NCBI RefSeq assembly: GCF_025195125.1 | Contig: NZ_JAMGSL010000001.1 | Coordinates: 178,353-242,352 of the forward strand | Reading direction: 5' to 3' | DNA from: Streptomyces sp. Je 1-79 | GTDB lineage: Bacteria; Actinomycetota; Actinomycetes; Streptomycetales; Streptomycetaceae | DNA: 64,000 nucleotides | In this document: positions 44,374-57,830 of the stretch, one piece after another | How the letters are laid out: the number at the start of each line of letters is the position of its first letter | Numbering within the stretch: the first letter of the stretch is position 1 | Notes under the pieces: generated by a model | Database searches by the model: none | Told to the model about the DNA's origin: nothing | Seen by the model: the letters and a program-made list of their open reading frames with translations, nothing else | Translations under genes and position numbers: made by a program

Positions 44374-44910
44374 TCAGCCGAGTCCGGAGATCCGGAAGAC
44401 CGTACGGGCGGTCTCCCGGTCGAGGCGCAGGGCCAGCAGGTCCAGCTCGGCGCTTCCCCGGACCAGGGTGCCGCGGGCCACCGACGTCCTGGCGTCCGCT
44501 TCCAGACGGTGCCACAGGGGAGGGTTGGCCACGAACACGCGCGGATCGATCTCGGCCCGGGTACCGGTCGTGTCGCAGAGGATCACCCGCTGGGCCACAC
44601 CGTCGCACCAGCGGACCGAGGTCAGCCGGTCCGTGTGCACGGTCCGCCGTCTCCCCAGGCCGTGGACGGTCAGCCGGCCCGGCGCCGCCTCGATCCGCGG
44701 CGGCAGGAGGATCGCGAACACCAGGGCGGAGAACCCGGACCACAGCAGGGCGTGGAACGGGCTCAGGCTGCTGTTCCCCACCTCGACGGTGAGGGACACG
44801 CCGAGCAGGACCACCGCGAATCCGATCGCGGCCCGCGCCTCCGACGGCCAGCCCGTGTCGCGGACGGCGCCGGCCGGGTGATCCTCCGACGGTACGAGGG
44901 GGAGTTCCAT
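44374..44910 (-). CDS. Hypothetical membrane protein with PH-like domain
   Basis: A 178-residue protein with two membrane helices (near 27-45 and 52-70) followed by a beta-rich segment (LTVHGLGRRRTVHTDRLTSVRW) like bacterial PH domains. ATG 44910. No enzyme motif. It neighbours the phosphatase gene on the same strand, with a 95-bp gap. Function unknown. Confidence 0.7.
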   Translation of the reverse strand: MELPLVPSEDHPAGAVRDTGWPSEARAAIGFAVVLLGVSLTVEVGNSSLSPFHALLWSGFSALVFAILLPPRIEAAPGRLTVHGLGRRRTVHTDRLTSVRWCDGVAQRVILCDTTGTRAEIDPRVFVANPPLWHRLEADARTSVARGTLVRGSAELDLLALRLDRETARTVFRISGLG

Positions 44911-45005
44911 GGAGGGGACGGTAGGGCGGGAAGAGAGCTCCGTCCCGGCGCTTTACGGACTCTCTATGCGGCGGCGACGAGCCTTGACGCGCCATTGACA
45001 AGCGA

Positions 45006-45044
45006 TCGAAACGATCAAATCTGTCATTTGTCTGGATCGTTTGA
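45006..45044. promoter_or_regulatory. Paired operator-like sites before the PL8 lyase
   Basis: TCGAAACGATCAA at 45006-45018 and its inverted relative GATCGTTTGA at 45035-45044 form a spaced inverted repeat 73-111 bases upstream of the lyase start. A near-identical motif precedes the sugar ABC operon at 56609. A probable binding site for the regulator encoded at 56638-57732. Confidence 0.6.
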
Positions 45045-45116
45045 GCGTCTGCGTGTTAGAACCAGCCCGGCCACGTGGCCCCCGCAGTGTTCCCCCTCAG
45101 CCAGCAGGAGACCGCA

Positions 45117-47549
45117 ATGACGCGATCCTGGTCCCGCCGCACCTTCCTGCGGACGACCGGCAGTACGGCACTCGTCCTCGGCCTCACCGGAAGCCCGCTG
45201 CTGTCCGGACAGGCCGTGGCCGCCGACGAGTTCGGCACCCTGCGCGCCAAGTGGCGCACCCTGGTGCTCGGTGAGGGCTTCAGCCCCACCGCCGAGCCGT
45301 TCAGGACCAGGCTGGCCGAGCTCGGCACCCGCGCAGCCGAGCTCCGCGCGACGATGGCTCCGGCCACCGGGTCCCTGTGGCCCGACGCGGTGTGGACCGA
45401 CCCGGAGCCCGACACCGACCAGGAGTCGTACGGCTACTCGGCCAAGATGAACGAGAACTACTCCCGGCTGCTGACCATGGCCCAGGCCTACCGCCAGCCG
45501 GGCACCGGTCTCACCGGCGACACCGGGCTCGCGGCCGACATCGTCACCGGCCTCGACCACCTGTACGACCGGATCTACAACGAGGGCCAGACCCGCTACG
45601 GCAACTGGTACAACTGGCAGATCGGCGCACCACAGGCGCTCCTCGACACCTGCGTGCTCATGTACGACCAGCTGTCGGCCACGCAGACAGCGAACCACTG
45701 CCGAGCCGTCGACCACTTCGTCCCCGATTCGGCCGTGGGCAGTTACACCGGAACGAGCACCGGTGCCAACCGTGTCGACCTGTGCCGGGTGCTGGTCCTG
45801 CGCGGCATCGTCGGGAACAGTTCCGCCAAGGTCACCCTCGCCAGGAACGCGCTCTCGCCCGTCTTCCCGTACGTCACCTCCGGCGACGGCCTCCACGCCG
45901 ACGGGTCCTTCATCCAGCACACCTCCGTCCCCTACGCCGGCACCTACGGCGCGGTCATGCTCGGCGGCCTCGGCATGCTCTTCGCGCTGCTCGCCGGATC
46001 GAGCTGGGCGGTCACCGACCCGAACCGGCAGATCGTCCTCGACGCGGTCGAGAACGCCTGGGCCCCGTTCCTCTACAACGGGCTCGTCATGGACAACGTC
46101 TCCGGGCGCGGAGCGAGCCGCGGCATCTCCGCCACCGATCCCAAGCGGATCCAGGCCGACGACCACCTGCGCGGCCACGGCATCCTCGCCTCCATCGTGC
46201 TGCTCGGGCAGGGCGCGAGCGCCGCCGAGAACGCCCGCTGGCGGGGCCTGGTCAAGGGCTGGATCCAGCGCGACTACTACAGCCCGCCGCTGAGCGATCC
46301 CGCGCTCAGCCTGGTGGGTCTCGCGCGGCTGAAGTCCGTGGCGGAGGACACCTCGGTCTCCGCGATCGCCGAACCCACCGGACACCGGCTCTTCCCGTCC
46401 ATGGCGCGGGCCACCCATCGCCGCCCCGGCTGGGCCGCCTCGATCAGCATGGCCAACAAGCGCATCACCTACTACGAGACCGGCAACGGCGAGAACCTGC
46501 GCGGCTGGCACACGGGCGCCGGAATGCTCTCCTGGTGGGGCGACACCTACGCCAACGGCCAGTACAGCGACGCCTTCTGGCCCACCGTCGACCCGTACCG
46601 GCTGCCCGGCACCACCGCCTCGCGCCTCGTGCTCGCGGACGGCGCCGGCGGCGACTGGGGCGCGCCCAAGCCGGACGTCAACTGGGTGGGTGGTGCCACC
46701 GACGGCGCCCGGGCCGCCGTCGGCCAGTACCTCAGAGGCCTCCAGAGCACCCTGATGGCGAAGAAGTCCTGGTTCTGCCTGGACGACGCCATCGTCTGCC
46801 TGGGAGCGGGCATCACGTGCACCGACCCCGCCCGGGTCGAGTCCGTCGTGGAGAACCGCAACCTCGGACCCGGCGGCACCCACGCCCTCACCGTCGACGG
46901 CACGGTGAAGCCGGTCGGCCACCCCTGGTCGGAGACGCTGACGGGGGCCACCTGGGCGCACATCGGCGGGATGGGCGGGTACGTCTTCCCCGGCGGCGCG
47001 ACGGTCAAGGCCCTGCGCGAGGAGCGGACCGGCCGGTGGAGCGACATCAACCGGTCCATGGCCACCACCCCGATCACCCGCCGGTACCTGACCCTGTGGA
47101 CCGACCACGGCACCAACCCGTCCGACGCCACCTACGCGTACGTCCTGATGCCCGGCGCGAGCACGACGCAGACCGCGGCGCGCGCCGCCGACACCGGCTG
47201 GGTGCAGATCCTCGCCAACACCGACGACCAGCAGGGCGTGCGCGTGCCCTCGCTGGGCTTCACCGGCGTCAACTTCTGGTTCGGCGGCACCGCCGGCGCG
47301 CTCACCGCGACCGCTCCCTGCTCCGTCATGATCTCCGAGAAGGGCGACGGGACCGCGGTGATCTGCGTCAGCGACCCGATGCGCATGCAGACCGGTCTCA
47401 CCCTCACCTGGAACCGGGCCGTGGCCTCCGTGATCTCCAAGCCCTCCACGGTCACCGGAGCAACCACCGGCTCCTCGCTGAACCTCACGTTCGGCGACCT
47501 CAGCGGCACCTTCGGTGCCACACAGAGAATCACCGTCAGGCTCGGCTGA
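45117..47549 (+). CDS. Tat-exported PL8 polysaccharide lyase (hyaluronate/chondroitin/xanthan lyase family)
   Basis: An 810-residue secreted lyase from ATG 45117 (AGGAG upstream). The signal carries the twin-arginine motif SRRTFLRTT, with cleavage near QAVAADE. The alpha/alpha toroid domain holds the family catalytic residues Asn 218 (GANRVDLC), His 268 and Tyr 277 (HTSVPYAGTYG), with the same His-to-Tyr and Asn-to-His spacing as pneumococcal hyaluronate lyase. Beta-sandwich domains follow. It cleaves an acidic polysaccharide by beta-elimination outside the cell. Which polysaccharide is not decided by sequence. The operator-like pair upstream links it to the ABC operon. Confidence 0.92.
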   Translation: MTRSWSRRTFLRTTGSTALVLGLTGSPLLSGQAVAADEFGTLRAKWRTLVLGEGFSPTAEPFRTRLAELGTRAAELRATMAPATGSLWPDAVWTDPEPDTDQESYGYSAKMNENYSRLLTMAQAYRQPGTGLTGDTGLAADIVTGLDHLYDRIYNEGQTRYGNWYNWQIGAPQALLDTCVLMYDQLSATQTANHCRAVDHFVPDSAVGSYTGTSTGANRVDLCRVLVLRGIVGNSSAKVTLARNALSPVFPYVTSGDGLHADGSFIQHTSVPYAGTYGAVMLGGLGMLFALLAGSSWAVTDPNRQIVLDAVENAWAPFLYNGLVMDNVSGRGASRGISATDPKRIQADDHLRGHGILASIVLLGQGASAAENARWRGLVKGWIQRDYYSPPLSDPALSLVGLARLKSVAEDTSVSAIAEPTGHRLFPSMARATHRRPGWAASISMANKRITYYETGNGENLRGWHTGAGMLSWWGDTYANGQYSDAFWPTVDPYRLPGTTASRLVLADGAGGDWGAPKPDVNWVGGATDGARAAVGQYLRGLQSTLMAKKSWFCLDDAIVCLGAGITCTDPARVESVVENRNLGPGGTHALTVDGTVKPVGHPWSETLTGATWAHIGGMGGYVFPGGATVKALREERTGRWSDINRSMATTPITRRYLTLWTDHGTNPSDATYAYVLMPGASTTQTAARAADTGWVQILANTDDQQGVRVPSLGFTGVNFWFGGTAGALTATAPCSVMISEKGDGTAVICVSDPMRMQTGLTLTWNRAVASVISKPSTVTGATTGSSLNLTFGDLSGTFGATQRITVRLG

Positions 47550-47598
47550 GCAGACGGGGCCTCCCCACGGTCCGACACGAGGGCACCGCCCCGCCTCC

Positions 47599-49098
47599 CT
47601 ACGCCGGTCCGCGAGGCGCCCGGCCCGCCTCCAGGAGTTCCACCAGCTCCTGGAGGCCGGTCAGGACCCGTCGGCCGGGGCCCGCCTCGACCGGTACGAG
47701 CGAGGGGACGGCGGCGACCCGGCAGCCCGCGGCCTCCGCCGCGGCGATGCCCGCCGGGCTGTCCTCCACCGCCAGACAGCCCGCCGGATCGACGCCCAGC
47801 GCACGGGCCGCGGTCAGATACGGCTCGGGATGCGGCTTCGTCCGGTCCGTGTCGTCCGCGTCCACCGTCACCTGGAACGACTCGGCGCCGAGCAGCTTGA
47901 GCACCGACTCCACGACGGACCGGGGCGAGGCGGTGACGAGCGCCGTCGGGATCCCCATGTCCCTCAGCGTGCCCAGGAGTTCCCTGGCCCCCGGAAGCAC
48001 GGTGGTCTCCTCCTCGACCGCCGCGAGGAATCGGGCGTCCAGCTCGGTGACAAGGGCGTCGAGCGGGCGCTCGGTACCCGAGACCCGCCGCAGATGGACC
48101 GCGGTGTCCTCCACACAGCGACCCACGACCTCGGAGGTGTCCGCGTCGGTCAGCCGGTGTCCGATCCCTTCCGCCACCTCCCGTGCGGTGCGCCACCACA
48201 GGGCCTCGGTGTCGACGAGCGTGCCGTCCATGTCCAGGAGGACGGCCTGCGGTTCCGCCGCGAACGGGCGCCCGTCCAGGGTCCAGTGCGAGTCCGCGGG
48301 ACAGTCCAGCGACGCGAAGACCTGGGCGGCGACGTCCTGGTGGCGGACGTCTCCCACCCGCGCGCCCGCCGGGACGTCGGGTCCGGCGCACGCGATCCAG
48401 GCGGTGCGCTCCCGTTCCGAGGGGCCGCCGTGCCCGCCCTCGTCCCGGTGGCCGTGATCCGTGACGACGACGAAGGTCCAGGCCTCCTCGGCGTAGGAGG
48501 TCCGGCCGCGCACCGCGGCGAGGAGACGGCCGAGCCGCTCGTCGGCGCGGACGATCGCCCGCTCGTACTCATCGCCGCAGCCGAGGATGTGGGCCGTCTC
48601 GTCGACCGCGCCCAGATAGACGAAGGACGCCTCGGGGTCGTACTCGGCGAGCACCCGCACGGCGTCGGCGGTGACCAGCTCGTCGGCCTCCTCCCAGCCC
48701 GCGCAGTCGTCGGCTGCCGGGGCGACGTAGCTCACCCGGCCGGGGCCGCGGAACAGGGGACCACCGTTCGCCACCGTCATCAGCGGTTCCCAGGCGGCCG
48801 CCACATAGGTGCGCCGGCCGGCGTCCCGCAGCCGGGTCGTGAAGTCGGGGAAGACGGCGAGGCGGTTGCCGCTGAAGTCGTTGCTCCAGACGGCGTGCTT
48901 GTCCACGGTCACACCCGTCACGATCGTCGCCCAGCACGGCCCCGACATGGTGGGGGTGCCGGGCTCGACCACGACCGGGGCGAGGAACCCGGCCACGGCG
49001 AGGGTGTCCAGGTGGGGTGTGGCGAGCCGCCTCAGCGTGTCGAGGCGCACACCGTCGATGCCGACGACGAGGACGCGGCGGCGAACGGCAACGGGCAT
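47599..49098 (-). CDS. Fusion of a phosphodiesterase (alkaline phosphatase superfamily) and a HAD phosphatase
   Basis: A 499-residue two-domain protein. Residues 1-275 are a type I phosphodiesterase/nucleotide pyrophosphatase-like domain: GIDGVRLD, the Thr/Ser nucleophile region GTPTMSGPCW, DETAH and VVTDHGHRDEGGHGG metal ligands. Residues 285-499 are a HAD domain of the beta-phosphoglucomutase type: LLDMDGTLVDTEALWW, VTASPRSVV, KPHPEPY and VEDSPAG. The reading frame is continuous and the join (AAEPQAVLLDMDG) is short. ATG 49098 follows GGAGG. No signal peptide. It probably releases phosphate from a nucleotide-sugar or sugar phosphate in two steps, inferred from the fusion. Confidence 0.88.
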   Translation of the reverse strand: MPVAVRRRVLVVGIDGVRLDTLRRLATPHLDTLAVAGFLAPVVVEPGTPTMSGPCWATIVTGVTVDKHAVWSNDFSGNRLAVFPDFTTRLRDAGRRTYVAAAWEPLMTVANGGPLFRGPGRVSYVAPAADDCAGWEEADELVTADAVRVLAEYDPEASFVYLGAVDETAHILGCGDEYERAIVRADERLGRLLAAVRGRTSYAEEAWTFVVVTDHGHRDEGGHGGPSERERTAWIACAGPDVPAGARVGDVRHQDVAAQVFASLDCPADSHWTLDGRPFAAEPQAVLLDMDGTLVDTEALWWRTAREVAEGIGHRLTDADTSEVVGRCVEDTAVHLRRVSGTERPLDALVTELDARFLAAVEEETTVLPGARELLGTLRDMGIPTALVTASPRSVVESVLKLLGAESFQVTVDADDTDRTKPHPEPYLTAARALGVDPAGCLAVEDSPAGIAAAEAAGCRVAAVPSLVPVEAGPGRRVLTGLQELVELLEAGRAPRGPA

Positions 49099-49185
49099 GG
49101 GTTCCTCCGGAGGGGACGGTGCGAGACGACGCGGGGTGGGCGGGGCCGCCCTGATCGCAGCGGGGGCTGTGCTGCCGGGAGTTGC

Positions 49186-54126
<4,941 letters not shown>

Positions 54127-54130
<4 letters not shown>

Positions 54131-55113
54131 GCCGCCTTCCACCGGTTTCCGATCGTGGTGACGAGGTACGAGAGCACGACGCCGAGGGCGGCGAGCAGGA
54201 GGGACGCGGCGGCGGCGAGGCCGTAGTCGTGCTGGAGGAAGGCGGCCTTCCAGATGTACATCGTGGGCGACCACTCGGTGTCGATGGCGGCGGTGCCGCG
54301 CTGGCCGAGGAGCTTGGGCTCGGTGAACAGCTGGATGGCGCCGACACAGGTGAACAGGACGGCCATCACGACCGCGGAGGCGATCATGGGCACCTTGATC
54401 TGCAGCGCGGTGCGGACCGGCCCGGCCCCGTCGATGTCCGCGGCCTCGATGAGTTCGCGGGGGATGGCCTGGAGGGCGGCGTAGAAGATGATCATGTTGT
54501 ACCCCGTCCACTGCCAGGCGGTGAGGTTCACGAGGGACGAGTACACGTGGTCGGAGCTGAAGAAGTCCCACGAACCCCCGCCCGCCTCGATCCAGTCGAG
54601 CACCGGGCTGAGCCCGGGGGTGTAGAGGTAGATCCACAGGATCGAGGCGATCAGCCCGGGGACGGCGTGCGGCAGGAAGAGCGCGAGCTGGAAGAAGCGC
54701 CGGGCGCGTGCCACGGCCGAGTCGATCAGCAGCGCGAGGGCGAGCGCCCCGCCGATCATGACCGGGATGTACAGCGTGCAGTACGTGGCGATGTGCAGGA
54801 ACGACTCGCGGAAGCCCGCGTCCGAGAGCGCCCGGACGTAGTTCTCGACGCCGGTGAACGCCCGCTCGGTGCCGCCGAAGCCGAGCCCGGACGACTGCTC
54901 CGTGAACAGGCTCATCCACACCGCGTAGACGATGGGCGCCGCCGTCATGGCGGCGAAGAGCACGAAGAAGGGGACGATGAACAGGGCGGCTGTGGCGCGC
55001 TGGTTGCGCCTGAGCGGCGAACTGCCTTGACGGGTGCGGCCGGTGCGCGGGCCGGCGGCCCGGCTGCTGTCGGCCGTGGGCGGGGGTGCGGCCTTCGCGA
55101 GTGGTGCTGCCAC
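54127..55113 (-). CDS. Carbohydrate ABC transporter permease (MalF-like)
   Basis: A 328-residue CUT1 permease with six helices and the loop EAADIDGAGPVRTALQIKVPMI. GTG 55113 is preceded by AGGAG. It partners the downstream MalG-like protein. No ATPase gene is in the operon, so the shared Streptomyces ATPase MsiK is the likely energiser, as for other CUT1 systems. Confidence 0.93.
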
Positions 55114-55204
55114 GGGTGCTCCTTGGCGGGGTGTGCGCTGCGGCTTCCGGGAGGTGGAACGGCGGGGCCCGGCGGGGTCAGGTACCGGTCCGGGCCCCGC
55201 CGGG

Positions 55205-56512
55205 TCACTCGGCGAGCTTCAGCCCGCGCTCCTGGATGCCCGTCCTGGCCTTGTCCTGGCCGGCGGTGACGCCGCCGGAGAACCCGGACTTGGCGCTCGC
55301 GTCCTGGATGGCGGTGTAGACGTCCATCTGGTTCGGGCCCCAGGTCCAGCCGGGCACGATCGTGTCGACCTGCTCGGAGGCCAGCTTGTAGAGGTCCTGG
55401 CCGTTGAAGTAAGCGGTGTCGAACTTGGCGGCCGCAACCTCACGCATCTCCGGGTTGGCCGGCAGGGCGCTGCTGGGCTTCGTCGTGTCGCTGAGCCGGG
55501 CCTTGACCGCGTCGCCGTTGGTGGTGATCCACTCGATGAACTCGGCCGCGGCCTCGACGTTCTTGCTCCCCTTCAGCACGCCGTAGGAGCTGCCGCCGTA
55601 GTTGCCGCTGGCCGGGGTGCCCCAGTTCGGCATGGGCGCGGCGGCCCACTTGCCCTTCAGATCCGGCAGGTTGATCGTCATGCCGGCCGCGGACCAGGAG
55701 GCACCGAGGACGGAGAGGGTCCTGCCCTCGATCCGGGCCTTGGTCTCCTCCGGGCTCCAGCCGGTGTAGGACTGCACCAGGTCGTTCTTGACCATGTCGT
55801 CCCAGTACGCGGCGACCTTCTTGGACGCGGCGTCGTCGACGCCGGGCTTCCACGCGTCGCCCTCGGTGCTGAACCACTTGCCGCCGGCCTGCCAGGAGAG
55901 CGCCGCGAGCAGGGCAGGGTCGGCCGTGGTCATGTTGGCCAGCCGGACGTTCTTGTCCGCCTTCTTGACCTTCTCGGCGGCGACTCTGAACTCGTCCCAG
56001 GTCTTGGGGACCTCGATGCCGTACTTCTTGAACAGGTCCGTCCGGTAGTAGTAGATCTGCGGAGCCGCGTCGAACGGAACGGTCCAGGTCTTGCCGCCGA
56101 AGGTCACCAGGTCCTGGATGGCCTTGGGGAACTTCTCCTTCACGGTGTCGCCGGCGTGCTCCGTCAGGTCGACGAGGTTCCCCTGGCTCGCGAACTCCGG
56201 GACCATCTGGTACTCGATGGTCGCCACGTCCGGCGCGTTGCCCGCCTTCACGCCGTTGGCGAGCTTGCCGTAGCCCTCCGCGCCACCGGGGATCTCGGTG
56301 AACTTGACCTGGATGTCCTTGTGGGTCCGGTTGAACTCCTCGACCGTGGCCTTGGCGCCGCCTGTCCAGGTCCAGTAGGTGAGGGTGACCGGCTTGCCGT
56401 CCGAAGCGGCGTCGGACGAACCGTCGCCTCCACCGCACGCGGTGGCGAACAGGCCGAGGGCGGCGAGGGTGGCGGTGGCGGCTATGCGGAACGAACGTGA
56501 ACTGCGCGACAT
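55205..56512 (-). CDS. Sugar-binding lipoprotein of the ABC importer
   Basis: A 435-residue extracellular solute-binding protein (family 1). The signal ends in a lipobox, LFATAC, so the mature protein is anchored by a lipidated Cys near residue 26. Sequence such as LTYWTWTGGAKATVEEFNRTH is typical. It is the first gene of the transporter operon, 91 bases before the MalF-like gene, with operator-like motifs upstream at 56609. It would bind oligosaccharides, plausibly products of the secreted PL8 lyase. Confidence 0.93.
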   Translation of the reverse strand: MSRSSRSFRIAATATLAALGLFATACGGGDGSSDAASDGKPVTLTYWTWTGGAKATVEEFNRTHKDIQVKFTEIPGGAEGYGKLANGVKAGNAPDVATIEYQMVPEFASQGNLVDLTEHAGDTVKEKFPKAIQDLVTFGGKTWTVPFDAAPQIYYYRTDLFKKYGIEVPKTWDEFRVAAEKVKKADKNVRLANMTTADPALLAALSWQAGGKWFSTEGDAWKPGVDDAASKKVAAYWDDMVKNDLVQSYTGWSPEETKARIEGRTLSVLGASWSAAGMTINLPDLKGKWAAAPMPNWGTPASGNYGGSSYGVLKGSKNVEAAAEFIEWITTNGDAVKARLSDTTKPSSALPANPEMREVAAAKFDTAYFNGQDLYKLASEQVDTIVPGWTWGPNQMDVYTAIQDASAKSGFSGGVTAGQDKARTGIQERGLKLAE

Positions 56513-56608
56513 GGCACGGCTCCTACGGAGACCTCGATGGGAGAGAGGCGAACGTGGGACATCTTTTTCGCCAACTCGATCACCGTCAAGAGCAAACGCA
56601 CAAGACAA

Positions 56609-56632
56609 TCAAAACGATCGAGTCACGATCAA
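56609..56632. promoter_or_regulatory. Operator-like sites before the sugar ABC operon
   Basis: TCAAAACGATCGA at 56609-56621 followed by the half-match TCACGATCAA at 56623-56632, about 100 bases upstream of the binding-protein ATG. The first differs from the PL8-lyase site by only a few purine swaps. Confidence 0.6.
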
Positions 56633-56637
56633 CAAGC

Positions 56638-57732
56638 TCATCCGGCGTCCGACGGCCGCCGCAGAGCTCCGCAGGAGGCCCGTATCCTCAACTTCGGCAG
56701 CAGGTCCATGTGTTGGCGCGGCTCCGGTTCCCTGCCCGAGCTCCGCTCGGCCAGCCGCTGGAGCAGCAGTTTCGCCGCCAGCTCGCCGACCGCCTGCTTC
56801 GGCGGGGCGATCGCCGTCAGCGGTACGTCCGCCAGCGCGGCCACCTCGTCCTCGTACGCGATCAGCGCGAGGTCCTCCGGAACGCTGACGCCGCGCGCCT
56901 GCAGCCGGGGCACCAGCACGATCGCGTCCTCGTCGCTGTGCACCAGGGCGGCCGTGACGCCGTGACGCTCGACGGCCTCGACGAGGTACTCCGCGACCTC
57001 GTCGTACTGCTCCCCCGACGTGCGGACGAACGGCGAGCCCGGGACGGTCGCCAGGTCCATCGACCGCGCCGCGTTCAGGAACCCGGCGGTGATGCCCGCC
57101 GCGTGCGGGCCGTCCTGGAGCACGGCGGCGACCGAACGGTGGCCGAGCGACGCGAAATGGCTCACGGCCAGGGCGGCGCCGTGCGCACGGTCGGTGCGCA
57201 CCCGGTCGAGCAGGGCCGCCGGATTGACGGCCGGCGCCGTACGCTCCACCAGCACGGTCGGCGCCTCGCAGGCCATCAGCCACGCCTCCTGGCCGTCGGC
57301 GGGCGCCCCGCCGAACCAGCTGGGCGCCACCAGTAGACCCTCGGCGCCGCTGGTCAGCAGATGCTCGGCCTGGACGGGATCCTCGCTGTCGACGTACCCG
57401 GACACGCCGAGCACCAGCCGGCCCCCCTGCGCCTCGACCGCCCTGCGGGCCCCGCTGACGACGTCGCCGAAGATGTACCTGGTCGTCGGCACGATCATTC
57501 CGATCACCCGGCCGCCGCCGGCCTCCGGCTGCTCCGCGCGGGCGTCACCCGGCCAGACCACCGCGCCGTGCATGCGCTGCACCTTGCCCTGGGCGGCCAG
57601 GGCGTCCACGTCCCGCCGCAGGGTCACCGGGGAGACGCCGAGCTCGGCCGCGAGCTCGGTGACCCGGATGCTGCCGCGGGCGCGGACGAGTTCGAGTACC
57701 CGGTCGTGGCGATGGTCGACATGGTGTCGCAT
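56638..57732 (-). CDS. Hybrid regulator: DeoR-type HTH with LacI-type sugar-sensing domain
   Basis: A 364-residue protein. Residues 1-60 form a DeoR-type winged helix (RVTELAAELGVSPVTLRRDVDALAAQGKVQRMHGAVV) and residues 75-345 a periplasmic-binding-like effector domain as in LacI/GalR proteins (IGMIVPTTRYIFGDVVSGARRAV). ATG 57732. It lies upstream of the sugar-binding protein gene with only 125 bp between its stop and that ATG. It is the natural candidate to bind the AAACGATC motifs upstream of the lyase and the ABC operon and to respond to an imported sugar. Confidence 0.9.
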   Translation of the reverse strand: MRHHVDHRHDRVLELVRARGSIRVTELAAELGVSPVTLRRDVDALAAQGKVQRMHGAVVWPGDARAEQPEAGGGRVIGMIVPTTRYIFGDVVSGARRAVEAQGGRLVLGVSGYVDSEDPVQAEHLLTSGAEGLLVAPSWFGGAPADGQEAWLMACEAPTVLVERTAPAVNPAALLDRVRTDRAHGAALAVSHFASLGHRSVAAVLQDGPHAAGITAGFLNAARSMDLATVPGSPFVRTSGEQYDEVAEYLVEAVERHGVTAALVHSDEDAIVLVPRLQARGVSVPEDLALIAYEDEVAALADVPLTAIAPPKQAVGELAAKLLLQRLAERSSGREPEPRQHMDLLPKLRIRASCGALRRPSDAG

Positions 57733-57789
57733 GGCTCCCCCTGGAGCGGTACGGAGGCGTCACCGTACGCCTTTGACCGCTAGCGTATC

Positions 57790-57812
57790 GATCGATTGCG
57801 ATCGAATCGATC
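57790..57812. promoter_or_regulatory. Inverted repeat before the hybrid regulator
   Basis: GATCGATT at 57790-57797 and AATCGATC at 57805-57812 are perfect arms around GCGATCG, 58 bases upstream of the regulator ATG. Related to but not identical with the sites before the lyase and ABC operon; probably autoregulatory. Confidence 0.5.
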
Positions 57813-57830
57813 AGAATGCGGAGCCTGGGC

